A stretch of DNA of 64,000 bases from JBKPNX01 sp046732855 (GTDB lineage: Bacteria; Pseudomonadota; Alphaproteobacteria; Geminicoccales; Geminicoccaceae), in the NCBI GenBank assembly GCA_046732855.1, contig JBKPNX010000072.1, positions 1 to 64,000 of the forward strand, in the 5' to 3' direction. Below the pieces are notes generated by a model, which was not told the DNA's origin, made no database searches, and saw nothing but the letters and a program-made list of their open reading frames with translations. Position numbers and translations under genes: made by a program. This document shows positions 16,700 through 24,752 of the stretch, piece by piece. Numbering within the stretch: position 1 is the first letter of the stretch; every line of letters begins with the position of its first letter.

Positions 16700-17979
16700 C
16701 AGGCCGCCCTCGCTTCCAGCTCGAGGATCGGCACGGGGCGCTCGTCCTGGATCTCGCTGAAGGCGGCGAACTGGGCGAGGTAGTACTCGTGCGCGCGCTC
16801 CCACGCCTGATCGTCCGGCGCGCCCCAAAGCTTTCGGTAGTCAGGCGAGCCCGGATACGGAAACAGGGGAACCGGGTCGTTGGCCCAGATCCCGTAGCCT
16901 CGCATCTCCTCGCGCCACGCCCGGACAGTGCCCGGATCGTCCAGCGGCGTCTCGATCAGGTTCGCCTGCACGAACGGGACGCAGCGCTTGGCCAGGATCA
17001 GACGCTCGCTCAGTTCCTCGGTGCCGAGCCGGCAGTCCTTGTCGAGCGCGTCGCGACCCTCCGCAGTAAGGCTCTCGACTCCCGCCTCGATCGAGACGCA
17101 CCCGGCGCGACCGAGAAGCTCGATCATCGCCGGCTTCCAGAGGTCAATCCGGGTCTGCACGCCGAACACGAGATCGCGCCCGACCAGCGCCTCGAGCAGC
17201 GGCCGATTGGGTAGGAAGATCTCGTCGATGAAATAGACGTACTCCACGCCTTGCCCGATCAGCGCGTCGATCTCGGTCAGAATGGCATCGAGCCTGCGGC
17301 GACGGTATTGGTTGCGAAACAGCTCCTTGGCGCAGAACGAGCAGTGGTACGGGCACCCCCGGGACGCCTCGACCTCCGCGCCCGGGCCGCGGGGCGCTCG
17401 ATCGAACCGGTGGTGGTGCGCGCGATGCCGCCGGATCAGCTCTTCCGGCCAGAACAGCGCAGGCGTCTCGACGAACGGCGTGGCCTGCGGCCCGCCGAAG
17501 ATTTGGATGCCGTCGCCGTTCCGCGCGCAGACCCCTGGCACCTCCCGCTCGCCTTCGGCGAGCCGCGCCAGGACCTCCTCGCATTCACCCATGACCACGA
17601 CGTCGACGTCGAGCTTCTCGAGCACCGTCGCCGGCGTCGCCGAGCCGTGCGGACCGACGGCCACGAGCACGCCGGCGAGATCGCGAATGCCGGCCACGGT
17701 CTGTATCGGCACGCGCAGCTCGGGCGGCGCGCAGCGCCAGAACAGATAAGTCGGCGCCGTGGTGACCACGGTCATCTCGGGGCCGAAGGCGCGCAGCTCG
17801 GCACGCATCTCGTCCTGACTGAGGTGCATGAGGTGGGCGTCGAGCAGCAGGACCTCGTGGCCGCGGCCTTCGAGCAATGCCTGGGTGTAGCCGTGTTCGA
17901 GCGGCAGGTGCGGGTCGCGGCAGCCGAAATAGATACTGCCGTCGAAGGTCCAATGGGGGTTGATCAACGCCACCCTCAT
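16699..17979 (-). CDS. B12-binding-domain radical SAM protein of the glycan cassette
   Basis: This 426-aa protein has an N-terminal cobalamin-binding-type Rossmann domain (residues 1-140; MRVALINPHW, then VLLLDAHLMH and VVVMGECEEVL) and a radical SAM domain. The [4Fe-4S] cysteines sit in GCPYHCSFC (Cys209, Cys213, Cys216). VYFIDEIFLPN and SIEAGVESL follow, as in B12-dependent radical SAM enzymes. Such enzymes often methylate unactivated carbon, using SAM and methylcobalamin. The classical DxHxxG loop is not present; DAHLMH is the nearest. I match it to the radical SAM member of the 'rhizo-twelve' cassette (TIGR04295, from memory). It overlaps both neighbouring genes by 1-4 bases. The substrate is unknown. 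Confidence 0.88.
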   Translation of the reverse strand: MRVALINPHWTFDGSIYFGCRDPHLPLEHGYTQALLEGRGHEVLLLDAHLMHLSQDEMRAELRAFGPEMTVVTTAPTYLFWRCAPPELRVPIQTVAGIRDLAGVLVAVGPHGSATPATVLEKLDVDVVVMGECEEVLARLAEGEREVPGVCARNGDGIQIFGGPQATPFVETPALFWPEELIRRHRAHHHRFDRAPRGPGAEVEASRGCPYHCSFCAKELFRNQYRRRRLDAILTEIDALIGQGVEYVYFIDEIFLPNRPLLEALVGRDLVFGVQTRIDLWKPAMIELLGRAGCVSIEAGVESLTAEGRDALDKDCRLGTEELSERLILAKRCVPFVQANLIETPLDDPGTVRAWREEMRGYGIWANDPVPLFPYPGSPDYRKLWGAPDDQAWERAHEYYLAQFAAFSEIQDERPVPILELEARAA

Positions 17980-19118
17980 GCCGGCACCTTTTCGACCTCA
18001 AGCGGCGTCGCCGCCTCGATCTGCCCGACATTGCCGCTGAGGACCCAGCGCTGCAGGTGGCGAAGGCCCTCGGCTACGCGGGTCTTCGCCCGCCAGCCGG
18101 TGAGCCGCTCCAACTTCGAGGTATCGGAGACGTAATAGCGCTGGTCGCCCGGCCGCCAAGGCGCAAAGCGCACCTGCGGGCGAGCAATGCCCAGCTCAGT
18201 GAAGCGGCCCAAGAGTTCGAGCAAGCTCACGGTGTTGCGTAAGCCTCCCCCGAGGTTGAAGGCCTTTCCGGCGAGAGCAGCGATCCGGGCGCGGGCGAGC
18301 AGGTAGGCATCGACCGCATCGTCGACGTACAGCAGGTCACGGACCTGCTTGCCGTCGCCGAAGATCGTGATCGGCTGGCCTTGAAGCGCGCGGATCAAGA
18401 AGTGCGCCACCCAGCCCTGGTCCTCGGTGCCGAACTGGCGCGGTCCGTACAGGCAGCTCATGCGAAACACGACCGTGCGCAGGCGGAACACGCGCGCGTA
18501 ATCGAGCACGTATTGGTCCGCGGCGCCTTTGGAGCAGCCATACGGGCTGCACAGGCCAAGCGGGCAGGTCTCGTCGATCGCGCGGGGCGCACCCGGCGCG
18601 GGCTGATAGCGCTGCTGGGTCTCGACCAGGGCGCCGGGGTCGACCGGTTCGCCGTAGACCTTGTTGGTGGACGCGAACACCAGCAGCGGTGGATCGGGGC
18701 GCCGGCGCGCAGCCTCGAGCACGTTCAGGGTGCCCCGCGCATTGATCTCGAAATCGCCGACCGGATCCTCCAGGCTGCTGGTCACGGCGACCTGCGCGGC
18801 GAGATGAAAAACCGCGCTCGCCTGGCGCACGGTCTCGCGCAGCGCGTCCGCATCGCTCACGTCCGCGATGACGGTCTCGATCCGACGACCGTGACGCTGC
18901 TGCAGCCACTCGACGTTTCTGATCACATTGGCGCGGGCCAGATTGTCGTACAGCAGGACGCGCTCGCCCGCGGACGCGAGCCGGTCGGCGAGGTTGGCTC
19001 CGACGAAGCCGCAACCGCCGGTAATCAGCACCATCGAGCGCCGACGCACCACCGCCGGCGCCGCAATACCGGTCCTCGGCGCGCCGGCGCGCAGGTGCTG
19101 GGGGGATGCGTCGTTCAT
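17976..19118 (-). CDS. NAD-dependent sugar epimerase, CDP-paratose-2-epimerase-like
   Basis: This 380-aa extended SDR has the NAD motif TGGCGFVGANLAD near residue 33, FHLAAQVAVTSSLEDP, FASTNKVYG (a typical CDP-tyvelose/paratose epimerase and nucleoside-diphosphate-sugar epimerase signature), and SPYGCSK with the YxxxK pair. It probably interconverts an NDP-sugar used by the cassette glycosyltransferases. The first 28 residues precede the fold. The ATG at 19118 is kept because it overlaps the upstream stop by 4 bases. A start at 19034 would remove the extension. The 3' end overlaps the radical SAM start by 4 bases. Confidence 0.86.
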   Translation of the reverse strand: MNDASPQHLRAGAPRTGIAAPAVVRRRSMVLITGGCGFVGANLADRLASAGERVLLYDNLARANVIRNVEWLQQRHGRRIETVIADVSDADALRETVRQASAVFHLAAQVAVTSSLEDPVGDFEINARGTLNVLEAARRRPDPPLLVFASTNKVYGEPVDPGALVETQQRYQPAPGAPRAIDETCPLGLCSPYGCSKGAADQYVLDYARVFRLRTVVFRMSCLYGPRQFGTEDQGWVAHFLIRALQGQPITIFGDGKQVRDLLYVDDAVDAYLLARARIAALAGKAFNLGGGLRNTVSLLELLGRFTELGIARPQVRFAPWRPGDQRYYVSDTSKLERLTGWRAKTRVAEGLRHLQRWVLSGNVGQIEAATPLEVEKVPA

Positions 19119-20233
19119 GCCACCAGCCCCCGCCGCACCAGCTCCTCGGTTGCCTCATCGACCCGGTCGACCGCGGTGGCGTCCGCGAGCCAGACCGCGA
19201 GTTCCTCGAGGCCTTCCTCGAACGACGTGCGCGGCTCGAAACCGAGAAGCTTGCGGGCACGCCCGATATCGGCATAGCAATGCCGCACGTCACCCGTGCG
19301 GTAGCGGCCGGTGATCTCGGGTGTGAGCTCCGGGCGGCCCAGGATCGCGGCCAGCTGGATCGCCACGTCCCCGACCGTGCGGCTGTCACCGCTGCCGATG
19401 TTGAACACGCCGTTCAGCTCGGGGGACGCCTCGAGCCCCAGGCGGCAGGCGCGCGCGACGTCGCTGACGTGGACGAAATCGCGGCGTTGGGCGCCGTCCT
19501 CGAACACCCGCGGCCGTCGCCCGTTCAGCAGGCGTGCGGCGAAGATGGCGAGCACGCCGGTATAAGGATTCGATAACGCCTGACGCGTGCCATAGACGTT
19601 GAAGAAACGCAGCGCGATGGTCGGGATGCCGTACGCCTCGCCGATCAGCAGGCTCATGCGTTCCTGAGCATACTTGTTGAGCGCGTAGATCGACCTGAGC
19701 GATAAGCGCTTGTCCTCGGGCGTCGGCACCGCCTGCAACGGCTCGCCCGTATCGTCCGTCGGGTCCCACTCGCCGATCTGAAGGCCCGATGGGTCGCGCT
19801 CGGCCGTATCGCAGATTTCGCCATGGGTGGTGCGATAGCGACCTTCGCCATAGACGCTCATTGAGGAGGCGACAACCAGCCGGCCGACCCGTCGCTCGAG
19901 GAGCGCCTGCATCAGCGTCGCCGAACCCTGCTCGTTTACCGCGGTGTACCGTTCGACTTCGTACATGCTCTGGCCGACCCCGACCACGGCCGCCAGATGC
20001 ACCACGCCATCCACATTGCGCAGCGCGCGGTCGAGCGCAGTGCCGTTCCTGACGTCGCCGAAGATGTACTCGGCTTCCGCTGCCAGATAGGGCGGCGGGC
20101 CGGCCCGCTGTCCATGCACCTGCGCCGCACCGTTATCGAAAACCCGGACCTCGTAGCCGGCAGCCAGCAGCTCGTCCGTGACATGCGATCCGATAAAGCC
20201 CGCACCGCCAGTAATCAGGACTCGACGCGCCAT
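19115..20233 (-). CDS. NAD-dependent sugar epimerase/dehydratase
   Basis: This 372-aa extended SDR has VLITGGAGFIGSHVTDELL at the N-terminus, VVHLAAVVGVGQSM, SSMSVYGEG (catalytic Ser), and YALNKYAQE as the YxxxK pair, followed by RFFNVYGTRQ as in UDP-glucose 4-epimerase and dTDP-glucose 4,6-dehydratase relatives. It should supply an NDP-sugar. It is the first gene of the lower half-operon (20233 to 12240), with the predicted EcfG-type promoter at 20271-20296 only about 40 bases upstream. The product and substrate cannot be fixed from sequence. Confidence 0.87.
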   Translation of the reverse strand: MARRVLITGGAGFIGSHVTDELLAAGYEVRVFDNGAAQVHGQRAGPPPYLAAEAEYIFGDVRNGTALDRALRNVDGVVHLAAVVGVGQSMYEVERYTAVNEQGSATLMQALLERRVGRLVVASSMSVYGEGRYRTTHGEICDTAERDPSGLQIGEWDPTDDTGEPLQAVPTPEDKRLSLRSIYALNKYAQERMSLLIGEAYGIPTIALRFFNVYGTRQALSNPYTGVLAIFAARLLNGRRPRVFEDGAQRRDFVHVSDVARACRLGLEASPELNGVFNIGSGDSRTVGDVAIQLAAILGRPELTPEITGRYRTGDVRHCYADIGRARKLLGFEPRTSFEEGLEELAVWLADATAVDRVDEATEELVRRGLVA

Positions 20234-20270
20234 CCTCCCGCTTCCCCAGCTGCCGCTTGTTGATCGGAAT

Positions 20271-20296
20271 AACGTCCCGCTACTGTCATTGGTTCC
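20271..20296 (-). promoter_or_regulatory. EcfG-type general stress promoter candidate (N17 spacer)
   Basis: On the minus strand GGAAC (20296-20292) is followed after 17 bases by CGTT (20274-20271). The EcfG consensus of alphaproteobacteria is GGAAC-N16/17-CGTT. A start site about 7 bases further would leave a leader of roughly 30 bases before the epimerase ATG at 20233. Confidence 0.6.
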
Positions 20297-20616
20297 TGGG
20301 AGCCCAAGAGGGCTTTAGTTCCTGTGCGCCCAAGGGCGCTGTCGGCATGGGCCGCGATTGGGCCTCCCCGCGATTTCTGGGCACGGCACTCGCTGCCGCG
20401 GGCAGTCCCTCCTGGTCGCAGCTGCCACGCAAGGCTTCGACTAGTTGATGGTGCGCGGGATGAAAACGGCTGCTGGGGCGTTCGGGTTCCACCTGCCACG
20501 GAAGCAAAATCAGGGGCAGCCCATGTCGACGCCAGTAAGAGGGATGCCCCTCCGTCGGGGTCGAGCTCCTTAGACCGGGGCCCTGCCGTCCGGGGCCGTC
20601 GGTGACCGTACGTACC

Positions 20617-20641
20617 GGAACCGTTCAACGCTCCGTCCGTT
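20617..20641 (+). promoter_or_regulatory. EcfG-type general stress promoter candidate
   Basis: Exact GGAAC-N16-CGTT, ending 24 bases before the ATG at 20666. Spacing and position fit an EcfG promoter with a short leader. It should drive the small stress protein and perhaps the two genes after it. Confidence 0.72.
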
Positions 20642-20665
20642 GTCGAACGCACCACGAATTGAACC

Positions 20666-20983
20666 ATGGGACGCGACATGACAGAAACCACCACTGACCA
20701 TGACTCCATCCGCAAGTGGGCGGAGAGCAAAGGGGGCAAGCCCGCAGCGGTGCGCCGAACCCATCAAGGCGACGACGTGGGCATCATCCGGATCATGTTC
20801 CCGAAAGCGCCCCAGTCGGAACACGACGAGCTCGTCGAGATCAGCTGGGACGAGTTCTTCGAGGAATTCGACAAGCGCGAGCTCGCGCTGCTCTACGACG
20901 AAAAAAGCATGTTCAACAAAATCGTCGGCAGAGATGCCGCCGAGCGCCGCGAGCGCGGCGATCATAAGGCGGCCCGCTCCTAG
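20666..20983 (+). CDS. Small conserved protein of unknown function, predicted stress-regulated
   Basis: This acidic 105-aa protein has no signal peptide or membrane segment. Its pattern is HDSIRKWAESKGGKPAAV, then GIIRIMFP, then ELVEISWDEFFEEFDKRELALLY, ending MFNKIVGRD. I recognise this as a widespread conserved hypothetical family seen in many soil bacteria, with no assigned activity. An ATG at 20678 (MTETTT) is an alternative start. The exact EcfG-type promoter just upstream argues that it belongs to the general stress response. A phosphatase gene follows 43 bases later on the same strand. Confidence 0.78.
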   Translation: MGRDMTETTTDHDSIRKWAESKGGKPAAVRRTHQGDDVGIIRIMFPKAPQSEHDELVEISWDEFFEEFDKRELALLYDEKSMFNKIVGRDAAERRERGDHKAARS

Positions 20984-21026
20984 ACTGGTTCGGGACGCGC
21001 GGCGCTCCGGCAGTCCGAGCCGGCGG

Positions 21027-21638
21027 ATGACGACTTTAGCCTTCATCCGACATGCCGCGTACGACGGGGTTGGGTCGAAAATCGTGGGCCGGTCGCCCGG
21101 CGTGGGCCTCAATCCGGCGGGAGTGGCCGCGGCGGCGGGGCTGGCCGAGCGATTGGCCCGCGGCTCAGTGCGGGCGATCCACAGCAGCCCGCTCGAACGA
21201 GCCCGAGACACGGCGGCGGCGCTCGGCGACCGCCTCGGCCTGGAGGTGCGGATCGCCGACGAGCTGAACGAGATCGATTTCGGCGATTGGACGGGGCGGG
21301 ACGTCGTCGAATTGTATGACAGCGAGGAGTGGCGGCAGTTTAACCGCTTCCGCAGCGGCAGCCGGGCCCCGAACGGCGAGGCGATGATTGAGGTGCAGGC
21401 CCGTGTCTTGCGGTTGGTCGAGCGGCTCTGCTCGGTTCACCCGACCGGGGCCGTCGCGCTGGTCAGCCACGGCGACGTGATCAAGGCGGCGCTGGCCCAC
21501 TATCTCGGGGTGCCGCTCGACCTTTTCCAGCGCATAGAGATCAGCCCGGCGTCGCTCAGCATCGTGCGGATCGACCAGCATGGTCCCCGGGTGCTCCTGG
21601 TCAATGGCCTGGCCGAAAAGGAGCTGCTCGAAGCGTAG
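21027..21638 (+). CDS. Histidine phosphatase family protein (phosphoglycerate mutase-like)
   Basis: This 203-aa branch-1 histidine phosphatase has the phospho-accepting motif FIRHAAYDG at the start (RHA in place of the common RHG), the substrate arginine region IHSSPLERARDTAAAL, the acid-loop INEIDFGDWTG-type segment (ELNEIDFGDW) and the second catalytic His in VALVSHGDVIKAAL. The family removes phosphate from sugars, nucleotides or other small molecules in the cytoplasm. The ATG at 21027 is chosen because it places the RHA strand at residues 5-9. It sits between a small stress protein and a methyltransferase inside the interrupted glycan cassette, so a sugar phosphate is a possible substrate. 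Confidence 0.87.
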   Translation: MTTLAFIRHAAYDGVGSKIVGRSPGVGLNPAGVAAAAGLAERLARGSVRAIHSSPLERARDTAAALGDRLGLEVRIADELNEIDFGDWTGRDVVELYDSEEWRQFNRFRSGSRAPNGEAMIEVQARVLRLVERLCSVHPTGAVALVSHGDVIKAALAHYLGVPLDLFQRIEISPASLSIVRIDQHGPRVLLVNGLAEKELLEA

Positions 21639-21718
21639 TCCCGCGCCCGAAACGAAGCTTCGTGCCGAAATCGCAGCTGCACGGCGCCTGTGGGTGCGTA
21701 GGGGAGCCGAAGCCACGA

Positions 21719-22645
21719 ATGGATGTCCTTGCGGTGGACATACTGCGCCGCTGCGCGGCTGGCGAGCTGTCATCCGCGGTCGCTCTGGTGCGCCTGTTGA
21801 TCGCGTATCGGGACCTCGACGACGTAGGCCTCGCCCTTGCAAGCCTGGAACGCGCGAATGGCGCGGCCGACCTGCATGGCGCGATCGAACAGATCCGTGC
21901 CCTGGTCGCTCAGAACTCGGAGGCCAGTGCGCTGGTCCTGCACATGCTTGAGCAGGAGCATGCCCAGGCAGAGGCAGCCGGCCAGGCGGATGAGGTCGGA
22001 GGCTGCCAGTGCCTGTTCGATCGACTGGTCGGGCTGAACGCCGCGGCCAGCGTCGCCCTCTACTCGCTGGGCGAGCCCGGCCTGTTGGACGCGGCGACCC
22101 GCGAGGTCGTGGAGTTGCTCGACCAGCTCGGCATGCTCGGGCCGGAACGCCATGTTCTGGACATCGGTTGCGGAATCGGCCGTTTCGAGCAGGCGCTTGC
22201 GGATCGCGTGGCCACGATCACCGGAACCGACATCTCGCCCCAGATGCTCAAGGCCGCGCGGCAACGCTGCGCCGGGCTCGCGAACGTCAGCTTGCTCGAG
22301 ACCTCAGGGCGCGACCTCGCGGCGCTCGCCGCCGACTCGTTCGATGCCGTGCTCGCGATCGACGTCATGCCATACGTCTGGCGCGCGGGCGCGGCTCTGG
22401 TCACGAGGCATTTTGCGGAGGTGGCGCGCGTGCTGCGCGCCGGCGGCGACTTCGTACTCCTGAACCTGTCCTATCGCGGCGATCTGGCGCGGGATCGCCA
22501 CGATGTTTGCCGCCTGGCCACCGAGGTCGGCCTTCGCATTCTGCGTAACGGCACGATGGACCTGCGGCTCTGGGACGGCGTGACCTTCTATCTGCGCAAA
22601 CCCCGGCCAGAGACGGCACAAGAGACGATCAGCCGGCCCGGCTGA
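21719..22645 (+). CDS. Class I SAM-dependent methyltransferase with helical N-terminal extension
   Basis: This protein of about 308 aa has roughly 130 N-terminal residues that are helical and unassigned. The methyltransferase fold follows: motif I HVLDIGCGIGRFEQAL, motif II GTDISPQMLKAA, FDAVLAIDVMPYVW, then RVLRAGGDFVLLNLSYRG. The substrate is unknown. The ATG at 21719 is preferred over a GTG at 21662. The 3' end overlaps the convergent acyltransferase gene by 17 bases, so the two transcripts run into each other. It may belong with the glycan cassette functionally although it lies on the other strand. Confidence 0.82.
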   Translation: MDVLAVDILRRCAAGELSSAVALVRLLIAYRDLDDVGLALASLERANGAADLHGAIEQIRALVAQNSEASALVLHMLEQEHAQAEAAGQADEVGGCQCLFDRLVGLNAAASVALYSLGEPGLLDAATREVVELLDQLGMLGPERHVLDIGCGIGRFEQALADRVATITGTDISPQMLKAARQRCAGLANVSLLETSGRDLAALAADSFDAVLAIDVMPYVWRAGAALVTRHFAEVARVLRAGGDFVLLNLSYRGDLARDRHDVCRLATEVGLRILRNGTMDLRLWDGVTFYLRKPRPETAQETISRPG

Positions 22646-23630
22646 GCATGCGGCCGTAGCATGGCCGTTCGCTGACGCCCCAGTAATACTTGAAGCGTTC
22701 CTGACCGCGCAGAAAGTCGACCTCAAGCGCACCCTCGCGCACGGCCTGCCCGATGCCGTGGCCCAAAATCAGGGTGCCCGGGCTCAGAGCAGCGAACTCG
22801 GGATCGAAGCCGCAGAGATAGCAATAAATCCGGCGCCTCGCAGCCAGGGCGTACATGACGGCGACAATACGTCCGTCCAGGCGCAGCGCGTGCAGCCGGA
22901 GCAGACCGGCGCGGTGCAGCAACGGCACGGCCGCTTGGTGAAAGCGCCGGATCGCCGGATCGGCAAGGACGCCCGGTTGTCCATGCCGCTGCCACCGTGC
23001 GTCGTGCAGGCGGAACAGCGCCTCGACAAGCTCCGGGAGCGTGGCGGCGGTGGCGGTCGCAAAGCTAACCTGACCGACCCGCTCGGCGCGGCGCCGAAAA
23101 TGGCGGAGATTGTAGCGGATCTTGCTCGGCAGGAAGTCCTCGACGCTCCGGGCTGCTGGCGGGACCTGCACCACGAGGCACGGATCGAAGCCGAGGATCT
23201 CGTCGTCGAGGCCGGGCGGCACGCGCGCCGCGAGCAGCAGTGCGCCGGCGCGCAGCGGGTGCAGCTCGCAGCGTCGCCAGTCGTTGCGCTCGGCGAGATG
23301 CCGCAGCATGGCCGCAGCAGCGAGGATGCCCATGTCCTCCTCGAACAGGCCATCCAGGTAGTCCGAGATGGCGATGCCGAGCGGCAGCAGCTTGCCGCCC
23401 TCAGCGTCCTGCTGCAGGTACATCGGCAACAGGCCGACCACGCGCTCGTCCTGGCGCGCGACCAGCACCCGGAGCTCGCCACCGCCGACCTCGCGCCACC
23501 AGGTGATCAGCCAGAGGGGTGAGTGGAATGGCGTCGCGCCTGGCGCGCGGCACCAGAGGTCGTGCCACGCCGGCGTCAGCGCCTCCAGTCCGGCGCACGT
23601 CGTGACTTCCTCAATCTCCAAGGCAGACAT
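22629..23630 (-). CDS. GNAT-superfamily acyltransferase (BioF2/CelD-like)
   Basis: This 333-aa protein resembles the CelD/FemAB-like acetyltransferases annotated as 'GNAT family' or BioF2-like. It has an N-terminal half (ALTPAWHDLWCRAPGATPFH, SPLWLITWWREVGGG) and a C-terminal half with KIRYNLRHFRRRAE, RLHDARWQRHGQPG, the acyl-CoA-type YALAARRRIYCYLCGFDPEF and DFLRGQERFKYYWG. Such proteins occur in many exopolysaccharide clusters and probably acylate a sugar or amino sugar. The ATG at 23630 overlaps the upstream GT4 stop by 20 bases. It is the last gene of the upper half-operon. Confidence 0.82.
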   Translation of the reverse strand: MSALEIEEVTTCAGLEALTPAWHDLWCRAPGATPFHSPLWLITWWREVGGGELRVLVARQDERVVGLLPMYLQQDAEGGKLLPLGIAISDYLDGLFEEDMGILAAAAMLRHLAERNDWRRCELHPLRAGALLLAARVPPGLDDEILGFDPCLVVQVPPAARSVEDFLPSKIRYNLRHFRRRAERVGQVSFATATAATLPELVEALFRLHDARWQRHGQPGVLADPAIRRFHQAAVPLLHRAGLLRLHALRLDGRIVAVMYALAARRRIYCYLCGFDPEFAALSPGTLILGHGIGQAVREGALEVDFLRGQERFKYYWGVSERPCYGRMLSRAG

Positions 23631-24717
23631 CGGCGGCAGTCGAACGGTGCGGCGTGCGGCCGGAACAAGCCGTCTCTGCCCAGCCGCGCTGCGCCAGTTC
23701 CCGGTAGAGGGCAAAGTAGCGCTCGATCGTGCGCTCCAGCGGAAAGCGCTCGCGGGCCGCCGCCCGACACGCCGCGGGCTCGATCCGCGTCACCGCGTGC
23801 ATCGCCTCGGCCATCTCCTGCGCGTCGCTGACGATCAGCCCGGTCCGGCCGTGCTCGACGATGTCCGGCAGGGCGCCGGACGCGAAGGCGATCACCGGTG
23901 TGCCGCAGGCGAGCGCCTCCATGGCCACGAGCGAGCTGGTCTCCGGCGCAAGCGACGGGATCAAGAGGCAGCGCGCCGCGCTCAGCAGGCGTCGCTTGCG
24001 CGCCATGCCGACCGGCCCGATGAACCGCCTGGCCCGATCGAGCCTCGGCGCCACCTCCTGCCTGAAGTAGGCCTCGTGCGCCGGATAGCGGAAGGTCTCG
24101 CCCGCAATGAGCAGGGGGAAGTCGGCGCGTTGGGCCGCGTCGAGCGCAATGTGGAAACCCTTCTCCGGGCAGATGCGCCCGAGCGCGAGGGCAAAGCGCC
24201 GCTTCGCGTGCCGGCGCGGCTGCGCCTCGAGCACGACCCCGTTCGGCACGACTGGCAGTTGCTGGGCCTCGCTCGGGCCGCGCGCCCGTTGCGAGGTCGA
24301 CACGCAGTGCAGAAACGTGTTCGCGCGCTCCAGCCGGAACACATGCCCCGGATACCAGTCGAGCGGCAGGTGCAAGGTCACGAGCACCGGCGGGCCGGGC
24401 GGCGGCAGATAGTGATCGAAATCGATGCCGTGCAGGTGCACGACGTCGACTTGGCCCCGACGCAGCACGCGTTCGATCGCGCGGCAATGCGCTGCATGTG
24501 CCCGGCGGCGCACGGAATCCGTGATCGACCCTCGGATTCGGGGAGTAGGGACGAGGGTGCCGGCGGGGCTGGAGCCCGCGCAGGCGATCACCATGGAACG
24601 GTGGCCGGCGCGGACCAGGGCCCCATCGAGCTGGGCCAGGACCTGCTCGGCGCCGCCGACCGCGTCGGCGCCCACGGGAGCGAACGGAAATGCGACGCTC
24701 AGAACGCGGAGCTTCAT
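23611..24717 (-). CDS. Glycosyltransferase family 4 (cassette)
   Basis: This 368-aa GT-B enzyme begins MKLRVLSVAFPFAPVGADAV, with the glycine loop GGAEQVLAQLD. The interdomain region is FALALGRICPEKGFHIAL, and the donor-site EX7E motif lies in PETSSLVAMEALACGTPVIAF. VVHLHGIDFDHYLPP is typical of family 4. The start at 24717 matches the family N-terminus; a longer frame runs into the upstream gene. It is 35 bases after the glycoside-hydrolase-like gene. It is presumed to add a sugar to the same lipid- or protein-linked glycan as the other cassette transferases. Confidence 0.88.
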   Translation of the reverse strand: MKLRVLSVAFPFAPVGADAVGGAEQVLAQLDGALVRAGHRSMVIACAGSSPAGTLVPTPRIRGSITDSVRRRAHAAHCRAIERVLRRGQVDVVHLHGIDFDHYLPPPGPPVLVTLHLPLDWYPGHVFRLERANTFLHCVSTSQRARGPSEAQQLPVVPNGVVLEAQPRRHAKRRFALALGRICPEKGFHIALDAAQRADFPLLIAGETFRYPAHEAYFRQEVAPRLDRARRFIGPVGMARKRRLLSAARCLLIPSLAPETSSLVAMEALACGTPVIAFASGALPDIVEHGRTGLIVSDAQEMAEAMHAVTRIEPAACRAAARERFPLERTIERYFALYRELAQRGWAETACSGRTPHRSTAADVCLGD

Positions 24718-24752
24718 CTCGGGCGCGCGGCGCGCACGGCGCGCCGGCCCGC

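Larger units (their letters stand above)
20234..20665. other. Divergent intergenic region with two predicted EcfG-type promoters
   Basis: No gene is supported. The region separates the minus-strand epimerase operon from the plus-strand small gene at 20666 and carries one stress-type promoter candidate for each direction (20271-20296 and 20617-20641). It also holds an imperfect direct repeat of 22 bases with 26-base spacing at 20292-20339. The remaining sequence shows nothing recognisable. Confidence 0.6.
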
